A stretch of 64,000 nucleotides of DNA, taken from positions 5,554,259 to 5,618,258 of the forward strand of contig NC_080714.1 of the NCBI RefSeq assembly GCF_019097595.1. The letters are read 5' to 3'. Below are positions 43,694 through 58,747 of the stretch, piece by piece (positions within the stretch are counted from its first letter, which is position 1; every line of letters begins with the position of its first letter). Under the pieces are notes generated by a model that was not told the DNA's origin, did no database searches, and saw nothing but the letters and a program-made list of their open reading frames with translations. The stretch is from Hemibagrus wyckioides. Taxonomy: Eukaryota; Chordata; Actinopteri; Siluriformes; Bagridae. A program made the translations under genes and the position numbers.

Positions 43694-44022
43694 TATCTAT
43701 CCATCCTCTACACTGATTATCATACTGTGTCACAGAGAACCTGTAAACTATCTCAGGGTAGATGGCAGGGTACACCTTGGACAGGATGCCAGTCTATTAC
43801 AGGGCTCAATCACACACACACACACACTATAGAGATGCCAATCAGACTACAATGCATGTTTTTGGAAGAGCGAAGGAAACCAGAGAAAAACCCCCAAGGC
43901 ATGGAGAAAACCTGAAAACTCCACACACATGGTGAAGGTGGAAGAATTGAACATCCCCAACCCTGGAGAGGTGTGAGGCTAACATGCTATGGGGAAACAT
44001 GTCAGCCACCAAGCCACCCTGA
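43694..44022 (+). repeat. Common fish dispersed repeat, copy 1
   Basis: Recognisable blocks in order are CAGGGTACACCTTGGACAGG, a CA run, AGATGCCAATCAGACTACAA, TGCATGTTTTTGGAAGAGCG, CTCCACACACATGGTGAAGG and CCCCAACCCTGGAGAGGTG, then GCTAACATGCTAT and CCAAGCCACCCTGAC. This repeat is abundant in teleosts. A second copy is at 58748. Confidence 0.75.
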
Positions 44023-44065
44023 CTTTGTGTGCCATTTCAAACCCAAAGTGGAATAAATGTCAAAC

Positions 44066-44182
44066 ATTGTGGGCATGTGGTAGTCCAACTGCTTGGAAGG
44101 TTGAGAGCTCGAATTCCACCTCGCCCTTGAGAAATATCCTCAACCTCAGTTGTGTAAAGATGAGAGTAAAACAATAATGTGA
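44066..44182 (+). mobile_element. Degraded tRNA-derived SINE
   Basis: GGGCATGTGGTAGTCCAACT, then GGAAGGTTGAGAGCTCGAAT (box-B region), then CGCCCTTGAGAAATATCCTC and AACCTCAGTTGTGTAAAGAT. The 3' tail is missing. Confidence 0.65.
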
Positions 44183-45651
44183 TTTCAAACCAAAGTGAAG
44201 GTTAGCTGGTACAGGACCTGCATCTGATCCACAAGCTCGTGGTTGTAGAATTCAATCTGATGACACACATAAGGGGAAGATTGTGGTCATGGCACTCCAG
44301 ACCCTTCCCAAACAAGCGAGCATGGAGGCTGACTTCAGTCAGTTCTGGTGAACAAGGTTTCATTTGTGTACTCATAAGCATGACCAGTATTATAGTCCTG
44401 TAGTTTCTACACATGTATTTAATACAAGATTTCTTCGTGACTTGCAGACCCTCTGCGTGTGTTGGAGAACGATGACTGGCAGAATCACGCTTTCATGTTC
44501 CATCAAAAGCCTCTTTAAAACCTAATGACTTCGAATCTGCCAGCTTTCCAAGCAGGGAGCTGATTCTGTCCCTTCTTCACCGCCACTCTGGACACGTATG
44601 ATCCTGGGATCAAAGTGCTTCTCTAAGAGGCAATTAGAGACCTACACCGCTCTGTGGACTTACGAAACAAAACCTCTCAGCTGGTTATCGACTCGGAGGC
44701 TACGTCAGGCTTGCGTGTCAGTATCTGCGACCCAAACATCTGCAGGTTTTTTTTTCTACATTGGAGAGGAGGTCAGGCAGTGGGACAATCATCCATCTTC
44801 ATGTGGGAACACACTCCCAGACGAAGCTCTCAACCACACACACACACAGAGACACCACACAGAAAACATCTCCAGAAGGGAGACGCAGACAAAGAAGAAG
44901 GCAGCAGGTGTGGGCCCTTAGAATGAATCTATTTACAGCTGTGGCAGTGGATCAAAGCTCCACACATCCATGATCAAGGCTGATGGGAACAGCACACCCC
45001 CCATCCGAAAATAAAATAAAAAAAAAAAACACCTGAGGTTTATGACGGACAATTAATGTGTGTCCCACAGACTCCACAGAAAGATCTCTCTCTCTCTCTC
45101 TCTCTCTCGCAGAAAACACAGAGGGTTGCAAAAGAAATGCAAGAACATGTAGTTTTTAAGCCACTGCATGACAAACCAAATATTTTCTCTACTTTTTGCT
45201 GCATGTTGAGACCCAAAAAGCAAAAAGAAAACTTCAGAAACCTGTTTTTATAGTAAACACTTGAGTAAAAAATAGGTTTCCTTCTTTTAATCGATCGATC
45301 TGTTACCTATGTTTAGGACATACATAACGGTATATTATGAAATCAGGTAGGTTCATTATTTAAGTCCATTTATGGATAGACAAATGATTCCTGTTAGCTT
45401 CTCCTAGCTGAAACTGTCAATGTATGTCATGCTGTCGAGTACCAGCTTGTTCTGAGCCTTGCATATTCGATTATGACTGAGTAAAATTATGGAGATGACA
45501 TGCTGGTTAAAGAGAAAAAAGGTGTGTAAGAGACTAGAAGGAGCACCAATCAGCCAGTCCTGTGAATGCAGCTTCATATCAGACATAGGAATGGAGAATA
45601 ATTGTGATCTATGGGAGTTTATCCATGACATGGTCAATTTGGTTGTTTCCA
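44183..45651. other. Intergenic, nothing recognised
   Basis: A short (CT)n tract lies at 45086-45109 and A-rich runs near 45015. Open frames at 44598-44973 overlap in three frames and show no domain. Confidence 0.5.
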
Positions 45652-46463
45652 GACACAACAATCTCTAGAGTTGGAAAAATGGACAGATTATTGGTTCAAG
45701 CTGTCAGGAAGGACAAACTAACACAAATAATCACTCTTTACAACCATGGTGAGCTGAAAAGCATCTCAACATGTAGCAAGCATTGAACATTGAGGTGGAT
45801 CAGCTACATGAGCTACAAGAGAAGATCCTCTATTGCTACTTAAGAACAAGAATCTGAGGCTATCATGGGCACAGACTCACCCAAACTGGACAAAAATCCC
45901 CCCCCCCTTTTTACCAGTTTGAAACAAGTTCAGTTTGGGTGTGCCTGTTCCCATGACTTCCTCAGATTCCTGTTCTTGGCTGATAGGAGTGGAACCTGAT
46001 GTGGTTTTCTGTTTTTCCCCTTCAAGGTTTGATATGTTGTTCATCCTGATGCTCTCCGTAGCTGTGCTTATTTGAGTTACTCTAGACTTCCTGTCAGCCC
46101 AGACCAGCTCAGTCTGGTCATTCTCGTCTGATCTCTCTCATCAACATGGTGTTTCAGCCTGCAAAGCCTCTGCTCTGCTTTTTTCTACCATTCTGACTAA
46201 ACTCTAGAGATTGTGTGAAATTCCCAAGGCATCAACAGTTACACAAATACTTAAACCAGCCCATCTGGGACAAACAAACACGCCATGGTTAAAGTCACGG
46301 AGATCACACTTTTCCATTCTGATGTTTGATGTGAACGTTAAATGAAGCTCTTGAGCTGTTTATGCATGATTTTATGCACTGCACCGATTCCACATGACTG
46401 GCTGATTAAAACACGGCAAAAACGTGCTGGTGTACAGGTGTTCCTAATAAAGTGGATGGTGCA
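45652..46463. mobile_element. Palindromic Tc1-like element, third family
   Basis: CAACAATCTCTAGAGTTGGA (about 45657) is inverted relative to AACTCTAGAGATTG (about 46200). TTTACAACCATGGTGAGCTG and its partner region near 46040 form the arms. The right end, GTGTACAGGTGTTCCTAATA followed by AAGTGGATGG, is the family terminus; the matching left terminus is absent. Confidence 0.75.
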
Positions 46464-47403
46464 CAACTGCACAGAGGTTTTGTAATTTTGATATGTTTTC
46501 CTCTTTCCACTCGACAAATGCCAACTGTGAAAAATAAAAAAAACATGTCAGAACGTTTGAGGCTGTGACTGAGACAGCCGGACCTTTGCTTTGTACAGGG
46601 AGGTGGGCTGAATCCATGGGCAGTTTCCATTACAGTCTCCTGAAGTCAGCACTCACACACACGCTTCCAGCCTCTCACGCTCCGCTATAATCCGCTCTTG
46701 TCCGCTTGTGCGCCTCCAGAATCAATCAATCAAATGCTCAGTGACAAAGCAGGCGAAGCCATGGGCCATCTCGACGCATGCGAAGGTTTGGCAAAAACAA
46801 AGCAGCGGACGTGCGTTCGGCAAATATCAGAATAGAAAACACGTGAAAGTTATGGAGGGGCCAGCAACAAACGTCAAGCTTAATGAAAAGCATTTGCCAG
46901 GGGTGGTATCTACTCACGTAGACTGTGGACTAGTGGAGCAGAGGTTGCATGAAATGTCAGAAACAAGGTTCTCCCTGTTCCTGTTTGAGTTTAGCTGCAT
47001 TTCTTTCTTTATTTTTGGAAGGAAGCACTGACCTCAACCACTGAAGATATATTGCCCGGTGCAGGAGCCATTAACTATTAAGAAACGGTCCCGTTTTAAT
47101 ATGATCAGTTCTGTTGTCTTTAATCTATGCTGCAATGAGTTCATAAAGATTTAGAGAGTCTGGTTCCTCTTGTCAAGAATGTCATCTCAAAGAGGAATCC
47201 TTGGGATAACATATCTTGGTGGTACCCTTGGTGCAATAACCAATGACTTTATTGAGGTGGCAGTCTAAGGTGGGGCAGAATACTAATACTAATCTACAAA
47301 CTGATAGTGCCCTCTATTTGTTTATGATCCTCATCAAGCTACAAAAAATGTCTGACAGATGTTTGTAAACCAGCTTTTTTGTTGCTGTGAGTGATAGCTA
47401 GAT
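46464..47403. other. Intergenic, nothing recognised
   Basis: A 107-codon open frame (46708-47031) ends in a hydrophobic stretch but has no recognised domain and no clear splice partners. Confidence 0.45.
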
Positions 47404-47560
47404 ACTAACTTCTGGCATTTGGCAGATGCTCTTATGCAGAGCGACTTATCTCATTTTACGCAACCAAGCAATTGAGTTTAAGGATCTTGCACTGGGGGTC
47501 CAACAGTGGCAACTTGGTGGACCAACACCTTAACCACTAAGCTACCACATTCCTAAATAC
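47404..47560 (-). mobile_element. tRNA-derived SINE
   Basis: Read on the minus strand it has TGTGGTAGCTTAGTGGTTAA, then GGTGTTGGTCCACCAAGTTG, then AAGATCCTTAAACTC and AAGTCGCTCTGCATAAGAGC followed by ATCTGCCAAATGCC. All blocks are in the order of the 34.5 kb copy. Confidence 0.85.
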
Positions 47561-49911
<2,351 letters not shown>

Positions 49912-50619
49912 TGTAAATGAAAGCTTCATGATATCCACAACCTTGGGTTAGTGCCACAGAGTGCAAGTGGCCATTGATAAGATAACCTTCCACAATGTTT
50001 TTTTTTTTAAGCACTATAATTATCAATTCCTAGAATCTTCAGAGGCTTTTCTTTTGTGTGGAACGAAGCTTCAGGCAGCAGAGGATCAAGGACACTGTCT
50101 GAAAAGACTCTTTTAAGGTAGCCGGTGTTCAGAATCACTGCAGCTAGAGATTCGCTGGACTTTGCTATATAAATATCCAATGCTGGTGATATAAAATGAA
50201 TGTTGACACAGTTGAGACACTGTCAGCGCTGTGGTGCATTGCATCATGGGAAGCTATAGACTGAAATAAAGAGCATGCAGAGGTTTGAAGTTTTAGAGAA
50301 GTCCATGTATTAAAAGAGTGTTATACCTTTAAAAGCACATCATCAGCCTGGCCTAAGCTTATAAGTTTAACATGCAGAAATGGATCGCTTCAAATCTTCA
50401 TGTCCTGCCGTAGCAACAGGACTACTTTACACTGCTGTCACATTGCTCAGGATGTGCAGGATTATAAGCTAGACTTCATTTACAGAAAGGAGTTCTATCA
50501 AGGAGGCTGTGCTTTTAACCGTTTCCTAACTGTATTTTAAGGATATGTGCTTGTGGAGGTTTCTATACTGGCTAATCAGCAGAAAAAAACCCAGCAAATT
50601 TATAGAGCTGACAGGAACT
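49912..50619. other. Intergenic, nothing recognised
   Basis: Complex sequence without a recognisable gene or repeat. Confidence 0.45.
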
Positions 50620-50876
50620 TAAAAAAACACAACAAAACAAAAAAACAAATTCAAAAACTCAGCATCAAAACAAAACAAAACAAAAAACAACAGCAAATTC
50701 ATAAACAGATCATAGGCAAAAAATAAAACAGCAAATTCAAACAAACAAAAAAACACAAAATAAAATAAAAAAAACACACCAACAAAACAAAACAAAAAAA
50801 ACAGAAAATTAAAAAAACAAACAAAAAAACACAAAATCAATTTAAAAAACACACCAACAAAACAAAAAAACCTAGG

Positions 50877-50916
<40 letters not shown>

Positions 50917-51350
50917 ACACCAACAAAACAAAAAAAACCCAGCAAATTAAAAAAAACAACAAAAAACACAAAATCAAATGAAAAAACACACCAAGGAAAC
51001 AAAAAAATCCCACAAAATTCATGAAAAGAAAAACAAAAAACAAAACAAACATAACAGCTAATTCAAAACACTAAAAAACAAACAAAAAAAAAGCAAAAAA
51101 AAAAAAACCCACCAATAAAACAAAACAAAACAAAAAACCATAATTCAATAACACATCAAATTGAAAAATAGAACAAAACAAAAAAAACACACACAACAAT
51201 AAATTCAAAAACAGAACAAAACCAAAAAACAGCAAATAAAAAAAATGCAACAACAAAATCAAAATTCACCACAGCAATTTCAAAAACAGAACAAAAGCAG
51301 ACTTAAAAACCCAACAAAATAAAATAAAATAAATACAGCAGCAAATTCAA
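50620..51350. repeat. Long A/C-biased low-complexity tract
   Basis: About 730 bp made almost wholly of A and C on the plus strand, with irregular units such as CAAAACAAAAAAACACACCA and ACAGCAAATTCA. It includes an A-run of more than 30 near 50885. The Phe-rich open frames on the minus strand are artefacts of this bias. Confidence 0.93.
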
Positions 51351-52712
51351 AACCTCGAGGTGAACTAAAACAGAGAAAGAATATCATGTTTGCTGCATTT
51401 ATATCTGACAATCTCAAAGATATATAGCTCGACTTTTTCAATCTATTCTCTACAGTAAACAGAATGTGTGAAGTTATTTTGATCACAATAGTGAGGAGTA
51501 ATTCTTTCTTCTGAGAAGCCTGGCTTGCTGTAGCAGAGTTTACAGTATTCCCATATTCTTATTAATGCCTGTGCAAATGCTCATGTCTAAAATAACATCG
51601 CATGAATGCATAAGCGTTCATTTTGGTTTGTTAATGCTTTTTGCACTCATGAGCCACTGGAAGTTTCCACACAAACAAGTCAAATGTGACCACCGTGATC
51701 TTTCCATGCTTTACAAACCTGCCAGTCTGAATTTAGACCCCTCTTTTTGTCTTTACCATGAAAAATCTATTACATAAATGTCATATCTGCATTTTAAGAA
51801 AGTATGTGATTTCTGTTTGATCAACCGTAAGGCATACGCCTGGTCACGGCTCTTCTTTTACCTTCCCTCACGCAATTTACAGCTGTGTGACTGTTCAATC
51901 GTCAGCATATTAAAAACAAACAAAACAAAACATGTGAAAGACACGTGTTTCCATTCGTCCTCAAGATCCCGGGGATATAACATGCCAAGCGGAACACATA
52001 TTCAGCTGAGGACTGAGCACCGAATTTGTGGACATCAGCAATCAGACCTAAATATACAGGCTTCAGGCTCCAGACATAAATACAGACTGTAGACGTAAAT
52101 ACAGACTTCAGACCTAAATACAGACTTCACAATGAAAATCTGTTTTCTGGCCTGCAAAAATATAAAAAAAAATTATTAAGCACTTAATAAACATTATTAA
52201 AAGACATTATTAATCTATTATTAGTATCGTACCATTAAAATAAACAAATAGGAAAAGGGCATCTTTGTCAGAGACTATGATGGTTTCATTAAATGCTACA
52301 ATTATGAATTAGCTTAAAGTGAGCTGTGAGAGAATTAAAAGCATAAAAATTGCTTAATTATTATGATTTTAAGACCTTGATATCTTTTGGCATTATTTAA
52401 AAAATGAAAAATAATAGGACATGCTGGATCAAGTGCTATTTTATTTAACTGGTCAATAATAAAGGTGGAAACAATATTGTTAAATTTGTCCAAATTTGCA
52501 GTTAATTATTATTATTACTAATATTACTATTTGTATTTTATTATCATATTGTTATAGATTTTTTTATTTTATTATTATTTCATCATATTTTATTTTAAGA
52601 ACAACTATTGTTACTAATTATTACTATTTTAACAATAAATTAATAATTACTACTAGGACTATTCTCCCTGAAATGTACTGGCAATATAATAGACACCTAT
52701 TAAATGCTAATT

Positions 52713-52755
<43 letters not shown>

Positions 52756-54358
52756 TTTGTACTTGGACTATTCTTGCAGAAATATACATAAATTGGCAAT
52801 ATATTAGAAATATTAAATATAAAATATTAAATATGAAATATTAGACACCTATTAAATGTTCATTTCAGTGCTTTGTTTATTTATTTTATTTTTTATTTAT
52901 TTTTAATTGTCTCTCACTAGTTATATTTAGTTACAGACTATTACATTTGATACCAAAGAAAGGGGGAAAAACACAACTCCTTCTTCAGTCTGCATTTTTA
53001 TAATCCCTGAATTTTTTAGTTTTCTTAATAAACTTTATGTCAATAATTACCTCAATAATGTTCTTAATAATCCTTAAATATCCAGCTGTGTGGAACCGAG
53101 TGGGAAGGTGGTTTCATATATCCTGTTACTCGGGTGGATAGAAACCCGACTAATATAATACGAAAGCCTTCTTTGTCATCGGTGTTTATTTTCAAAATTT
53201 TTATCTTGAGTGTTTTATGTATTTTATGGCTTTATAGCCCGGCTGCTTACGTTAATGCATTGTGTACGGATGATAAGGATATAGGGTAATGCTTCTGATA
53301 TCATCGCTTCAGCCTGAAGTATTAGGTTTAGATATTCAGATCCTCTGAGAAGTGCAGTGCTGCAGAACATTCGGCATTGTGTGCAGGCAATTATAGCGGA
53401 AACTCTAAAAGTAAAAAAAAAAAGGAAGAACGAAAGAAAGAAAGAAAGAAAGAAAGGAAATGAGTCTGAATTGCACGTTATGACGCACGGCTTGAATACA
53501 CAGCGACGTGCGAGTGAGCACAAAGGTTTTACATCAGAACTTTATCTTTTTTAAAAGAGCAACACCTGGAGGGTTCGAGCGCTCTTCATGCATCATCTCC
53601 TTTAGCCTTTATTTTCTCCTGGCATGCCACCTTCTTCGTGAGACGTCCTTTTTTCGGAGGAGATTTATGCTCCTCCATGGTTCTTGGCTTGTCCGGGGTA
53701 AAAACGTTTGACTGCTCCCCCAAGCTGTGGCTCATATAGAGCAGGAGGAGGAGGAGGAACGATGGTACGTGTTCTGTTGGCCCAGCTGAGCTCTTGTTCG
53801 TGGAGCAACGTGGGCTCTGGTCCAGCCTCCAGCACGCACACTGCAGCACATCTTCCTATCCCGGAGGCTTTCTCACTCACGGCTCTGCACTGCCCCATCA
53901 TGCTTTCATTACCATGTTTAGGCACTCCATTTTTTTTTTCCATGCCTAGGCAAAACTCCATCTGTGTTCGCTCGCTCCAGAAGTGGAGAGCAACCGGGCT
54001 GACATGGGAGATGCTGGACCGCGTGAATGCATAACATTGCAAGTGGTTCGTATTTGGTCTGCTAGTTGTCCCAGAATGTGGAAAGGTGTCTGAGAATGCT
54101 GACAGTTTCTTGAATGGAACAAGACACAGACGAATGTCTGACTGCGTTAACCCGCTTCATCTGTTCGGGTCAGATTTTTCAGATTCAACAATAATGAAAA
54201 CATGAACATGTTTTGTGCCTGGACCGCTTTTTGACCCGAGACTTGAAAAAGAGCAGATTTTCTGAAACGAAAAAAGCGTTTTATTCTCTCAGTCCTCTTA
54301 CATTTATTCTATCTGTGTACGTACACCTGCCATTCGTGTGCCTATTTTCATAAGTATG
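51351..54358. other. Intergenic, AT-rich, no gene recognised
   Basis: It contains a four-unit repeat around AAATACAGACTTCAGACC (about 52047-52130), (ATTT)n at 52709-52757 and (GAAA)n at 53427-53457. At 53580-54042 GC content is higher and both strands carry open frames of about 110-125 codons, none recognised. Confidence 0.45.
52047..52130. repeat. Short minisatellite, about four 20-bp units
   Basis: Units resemble AAATACAGACTTCAGACCT with substitutions. Confidence 0.8.
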
Positions 54359-54535
54359 ACATTTACATGTAATCATTTGACAGATAATTTTATTCAAAGC
54401 AACCTACAAGTGACACAGATACCAATCGAAGTTAAGCAGCTTGAGGATTAAGGCTCTTGCTCATGGGTTCAACAGGAGAGCTCATTCAATACGCACAACA
54501 TTCGTAACTAATCACAGTGCTACCACTCGAGGGTT
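54359..54535 (-). mobile_element. Degraded tRNA-derived SINE
   Basis: The minus strand shows GTTGAACCCATGAGCAAGAG, CCTTAATCCTCAAGCTGC, GTAGGTTGCTTTGAATAAAA and ATCTGTCAAATG. These are the body and tail of the SINE with a 3' end like the L2-like LINE. Confidence 0.65.
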
Positions 54536-55433
54536 TGCTTCCACATCATAAATAATCTTATATTGGTGATAAACACCATAAACATACTGTATTGAATCAG
54601 AACGTTATCTATGGGGGGGGGGTGAAGCAATGACAAATACAGTGAAGAAGGCTAAGATCCTTCAAGCTTATGACAAAGAATATATCTAGGGAAAGAATTC
54701 AGCTGCAGAGAATGTTCTAGGTTTTTTCTTTCGCCCCTGAAAATAGTCAGCATGATTCAGAAATTCATTAACAATCCCACCGCACTAATGCTTGCTCAGC
54801 CCCATGTTCTGCCTAGTTAACAAAGCTAAGCACAGGCTATGGAAAATAAGCCAGTATTTGAGTCCCTGTGAAGGGTGGCTCCATGTAGCCAGGAGAGATG
54901 GCACCGATCCGATACCCCAGTGAGCTATTCCGAAAATTTCTTGCCACCAATATCATACAACACTTCGAAACCGGGGAAGGTGAAGATTTGTTTCTTCGTA
55001 GACATATGAAGATTTTCAAACTGCTGCTCCTGCTGCATCACAAGGCAGTGTAATGTCCTCAGAGGAGAGAGAGCTATCTACTGTAAATATAGAACATTTG
55101 GCTTCCTTGGCTCCAGGCTCCAATCTGTAGCATCATCAGGATTCGAACTGGATCTTTAGACACTTGCTGCAAACGGAATTCATTAAATATAAAGAGACTT
55201 GATTTGATTTGTTTGTGAGTTTAAGTTCAGTTTCAGAAATACTCCAGTAAATAAGTATTTTCCACCCATGGATAGCAGTACGTTAGTGAGTTTTCTTTTG
55301 CAGAAATCAATACAGAGGTTTTTTTTTCTTTCTCTGGCTGATGAATGAGTGAAAAAGTGAATATATAAGTAGAAATAAGCAACCGATTATGTAATCTGTT
55401 TGTTCTGGGAGCAAGTTTACTAGTCATGAAATA
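54536..55433. other. Intergenic, nothing recognised
   Basis: No gene or repeat was recognised; a short poly-G run lies near 54615. Confidence 0.45.
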
Positions 55434-56685
55434 TACACTATATTGCCAAAAGTATTCGCTCACCTGCCTTGACTCGCATATGAACTTAAGTGACATCCCA
55501 TTCCTAATCCATAGGGGTCAATATGACGTCAGTCCACCCTTTGCAGCTATAACAGCTTCAACTCTTCTGGGAAGGCTGTCCACAAGGTTTAGGAGTGTGT
55601 TTATGGGAATTTTTCACCATTCTTCCAGAAGCGCATTTGTGAGGTCACACACTGATGTTGGACGAGAAGGCCTGGCTCTCAGTCTCCACTCTAATTCATC
55701 CCAAAGGTGTTCTATCGGGTTGAGGTCAGGACTCTGTGCAGGCCAGTCAAGTTCATCCACACCAGACTCTGTCATCCATGTCTTTATGGACCTTGCTTTG
55801 TGCACTGGTGCACAGTCATGTTGGAAGAGGAAGGGGCCAGCTCCAAACTGTTCCCACAAAGTTGGGAGCATGGAATTGTCCAAAATGTCTTGGTATGCTG
55901 AAGCATTCAGAGTTCCTTTCACTGGAACTAAGGGGCCAAGCCCAGCTCCTGAAAAACAACCCCACACCATAATCCCCCCTCCACCAAACTTTACACTTGG
56001 CACAATGCAGTCAGACAAGTACCGTTCTCCTGGCAACCGCCAAACCCAGACTCGTCCATCAGATTGCCAGATGGAGAAGCGCGATTCGTCACTCCAGAGA
56101 ACGCGTCTCCACTGCTCTAGAGTCCAGTGGCGGCGTGCTTTACACCACTGCATCCGACGCTTTGCATTGCACTTGGTGATGTATGGCTTGGATGCAGCTG
56201 CTCGGCCATGGAAACCCATTCCATGAAGCTCTCTGCGCACTGTTCTTGAGCTAATCTGAAGGCCACATGAAGTTTGGAGGTCTGTAGCGATTGACTCTGC
56301 AGAAAGTTGGCGACCTCTTCGCACTATGCGCCTCAGCATCCGCTGACCCCGCTCCGTCAGTTTACATGGCCTACCACTGCCAGGCTGAGTTGCTGTCGTT
56401 CCCAAACACTTCCACGTTCTTATAATACAGCTGACAGTTGACTGTGGAATATTTAGGAGCGAGGAAATTTCACGACTGGATTTGTTGCACAGGTGGCATC
56501 CTATCACAGTTCCACGCTGGAATTCACTGAGCTCCTGAGAGCGACCCATTCTTTCACAAATGTTTGTAAAAACAGTCTGCATGCCTAGGTGCTTGATTTT
56601 ATACACCTGTGGCCATGGAAGTGATTGGAACACCTGATTCTGATTATTTGGATGGGTGAGCGAATACTTTTGGCAATATAATGTA
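55434..56685 (-). mobile_element. Nearly complete Tc1-like transposon
   Basis: A 1.25-kb element bounded by TA at 55434-55435 and 56684-56685. The terminal inverted repeats (CACTATATTGCCAAAAGTAT left, CATTATATTGCCAAAAGTAT right on the complement) match for about 30 bp with one difference. It carries one transposase gene on the minus strand. The family also left the deleted copy at 6517-7010, although the inner part of the ends differs slightly there (TTTTGGGACA against TATTCGCTCA), so these may be sister subfamilies. Confidence 0.95.
55518..56549 (-). pseudogene. Tc1-like transposase with a single premature stop
   Basis: Cut-and-paste DNA transposase. The likely start is the ATG at 56549 ([11 protein letters not shown], the usual start of this family). 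The frame runs 311 codons to a TGA at 55614-55616, then stays open for the C-terminal 31 codons to the natural stop at 55518-55520. The order is a paired-like helix-turn-helix (about residues 8-50), a GRPR-like linker reading GRPC (59-62), a second DNA-binding region (to about 115) and the catalytic domain. The catalytic residues are Asp154 (SDESRF), Asp245 (QHDCAPVH) and Glu280 (NPIEHLW), spaced as DD34E. The full length would be about 343 residues, normal for Tc1. An upstream in-frame ATG at 56633 would add 28 residues. Confidence 0.93.
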
Positions 56686-58747
56686 TATCATTTGATTAAA
56701 AAGACTGAAATGAGCTGAACCGACTAAAAGGACAACTATATGTGGAAATTATAACAGTAAAAAAATACTCTTGTAAACCTTTCTGGATGGTCGAAACATC
56801 ATGAGAGAAAAACAATGGCAAGAAGATCGCGAGGGAACAAAGAACAGACATGTAAACTTTAGGAAAAAGGGAAAAACGACATGAATTTAAATGATTACAT
56901 TGTATATAATCATGGAAAAGACTATAGTACACTTTAAAAAATGAAAGCCTGATTAAGTTATTTGGAATTATTTCACTCCAATTGTCTCCAGGCTTTAGAT
57001 ATTAAACTCAAATTACAACTGAAAGTAATCCATTGTGTTGACAACCTCAAGCAGACATTCTCAAGGCAGCAGGTGAACGTTCCTAAGTTTCTTGAACTGT
57101 TTTACAGTCTGTTTATTCCGAATAATTAAACAGATCACAATTACGTCTTATGAACATAGAGTATTTAAGAATAAAGGTATAGAAGGGTATATGAAAAGTC
57201 GACCAGACGCAGAGTCAAAGTGAACGGGGTTTAAAATCCAAATAATCGGACAGAAAAGAGCCACAAAAAGGACTGGACTGGACTTGAGCAAAGTCTAACA
57301 ATATGCGAAGGGTGTAACTGGCACTGATGATTTAATAGACATGATATTACAAACATGGCTAGACTAGTAGACAGGGAGGAGTGACGGCAGGCGTGACTAC
57401 ATTCTATACAAAAGCAAATGTGGCTCTGATAGTCCACAGAGCTGTCAACACACAGGACTCACAACCAGACGAGAACCTCAGGGACACTCCCTGATCACCA
57501 ATAAACCAAACCAGCCTCACCCCAAACTAAATTCAGAAGGTTGTTGTTGATGGATTTGTTTTAAATGAACTCTTTTGAAAAGCTAAAACCTCTACTCCTC
57601 CACCCTTGCTCTAATTTGTACTGTTTGAAATTTGTTGGGTTATGTGGATTCTTATGAATTTGTGTATATGAGTCTGTCGGTACAGTGCTTAGGGATCAGT
57701 GGGAGACAACCACTTAGTGCTGATATAGAAAAATAATCAACCAAAAAAGGTTGGATGAGGCGACCTGGCATGAAGCAGAGTTACTGTTAGTGTCCAGATG
57801 TTGATTACTTTCCAATAACAGCACATTTTATTCCACTTAATCCACAGCAATTTGCTTACATTTTTTTTATTGATTAATAAATAACGTCATAATTTTTATC
57901 TGTTTATAGTTATTTTTAAGTTCCCGTTATCGCTCATGTTATAGCCGCTAGAAATAGTTGCTCACCCACCACTCTCCTGAAGACAAAAATGAAAAGGTTT
58001 AGAGCAAATATTTTTTCATCCCAAAGACTTTCCTCCGTCTATAACGTTAAAGTTTCACCTTTGCCTCTGACTTCTGACTGAAGGCTCTTTCCAAAAATGT
58101 TAAATAAGCATCAAACATGGAGCTCTGGCAGTAAGATGAAGACTTGCCTCCCATTGCCAGTCATGCACACAAAGGCAGCTAGTTTGTTAACCTTTCTATG
58201 GACTGTCAAGACATCCTTAAACATGACATCAGCAGACAAACTGTCCCCAAAACTGTCCCCTTTCTTCAAGGTAGGTCACACCGTTAGCCTGACCTTGATT
58301 TTGCATATTTTTAGCTAAATTGCTGTTGGTGAGAATTTTTTAATAGCATCCTTGCTGCCTTGTTTATCTTTATAATGAGCTTCCGGTATTGAGTTGATTG
58401 AATATGTAAATCAAGCCATTCAGCTTTATACAGATATGCATGTTCTGCTTCACTTGTATTAACTCTCTCCATCTTGGAAAAGTGTTACCAATTTTTATTC
58501 TAGTTTTACCAAACTTCTTGTCATTATGCATTTTTTGTAAAGAAATATGTTGTGGTTTTTTGCTCATATTAAAAGTATCTGGTTGCGCTGGGCGCTTACC
58601 GGAATCCGCCATGTTTTCCTTTCCGAGCAGACTGAGATGAGGTGGAGTGAAGGAGCGTTAAGGAGTGTCTATTAAAAGACTGACAAGAAGCCCATGAAAA
58701 TACAGACAAGCTGTCCAGCTTATAGTGCACTTTTCCAAATGAGTTTT
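56686..58747. other. Intergenic, nothing recognised
   Basis: Only short open frames without domains. No repeat family was recognised. Confidence 0.45.

Noticed and set aside
50619..51486. Several Phe-rich open frames that look like membrane proteins
   Set aside because: They are the complement of an A/C-biased low-complexity tract, with no conserved features.
55426..56226. 266-codon plus-strand open frame
   Set aside because: It is antisense to the Tc1 transposase, which has the recognisable domains.
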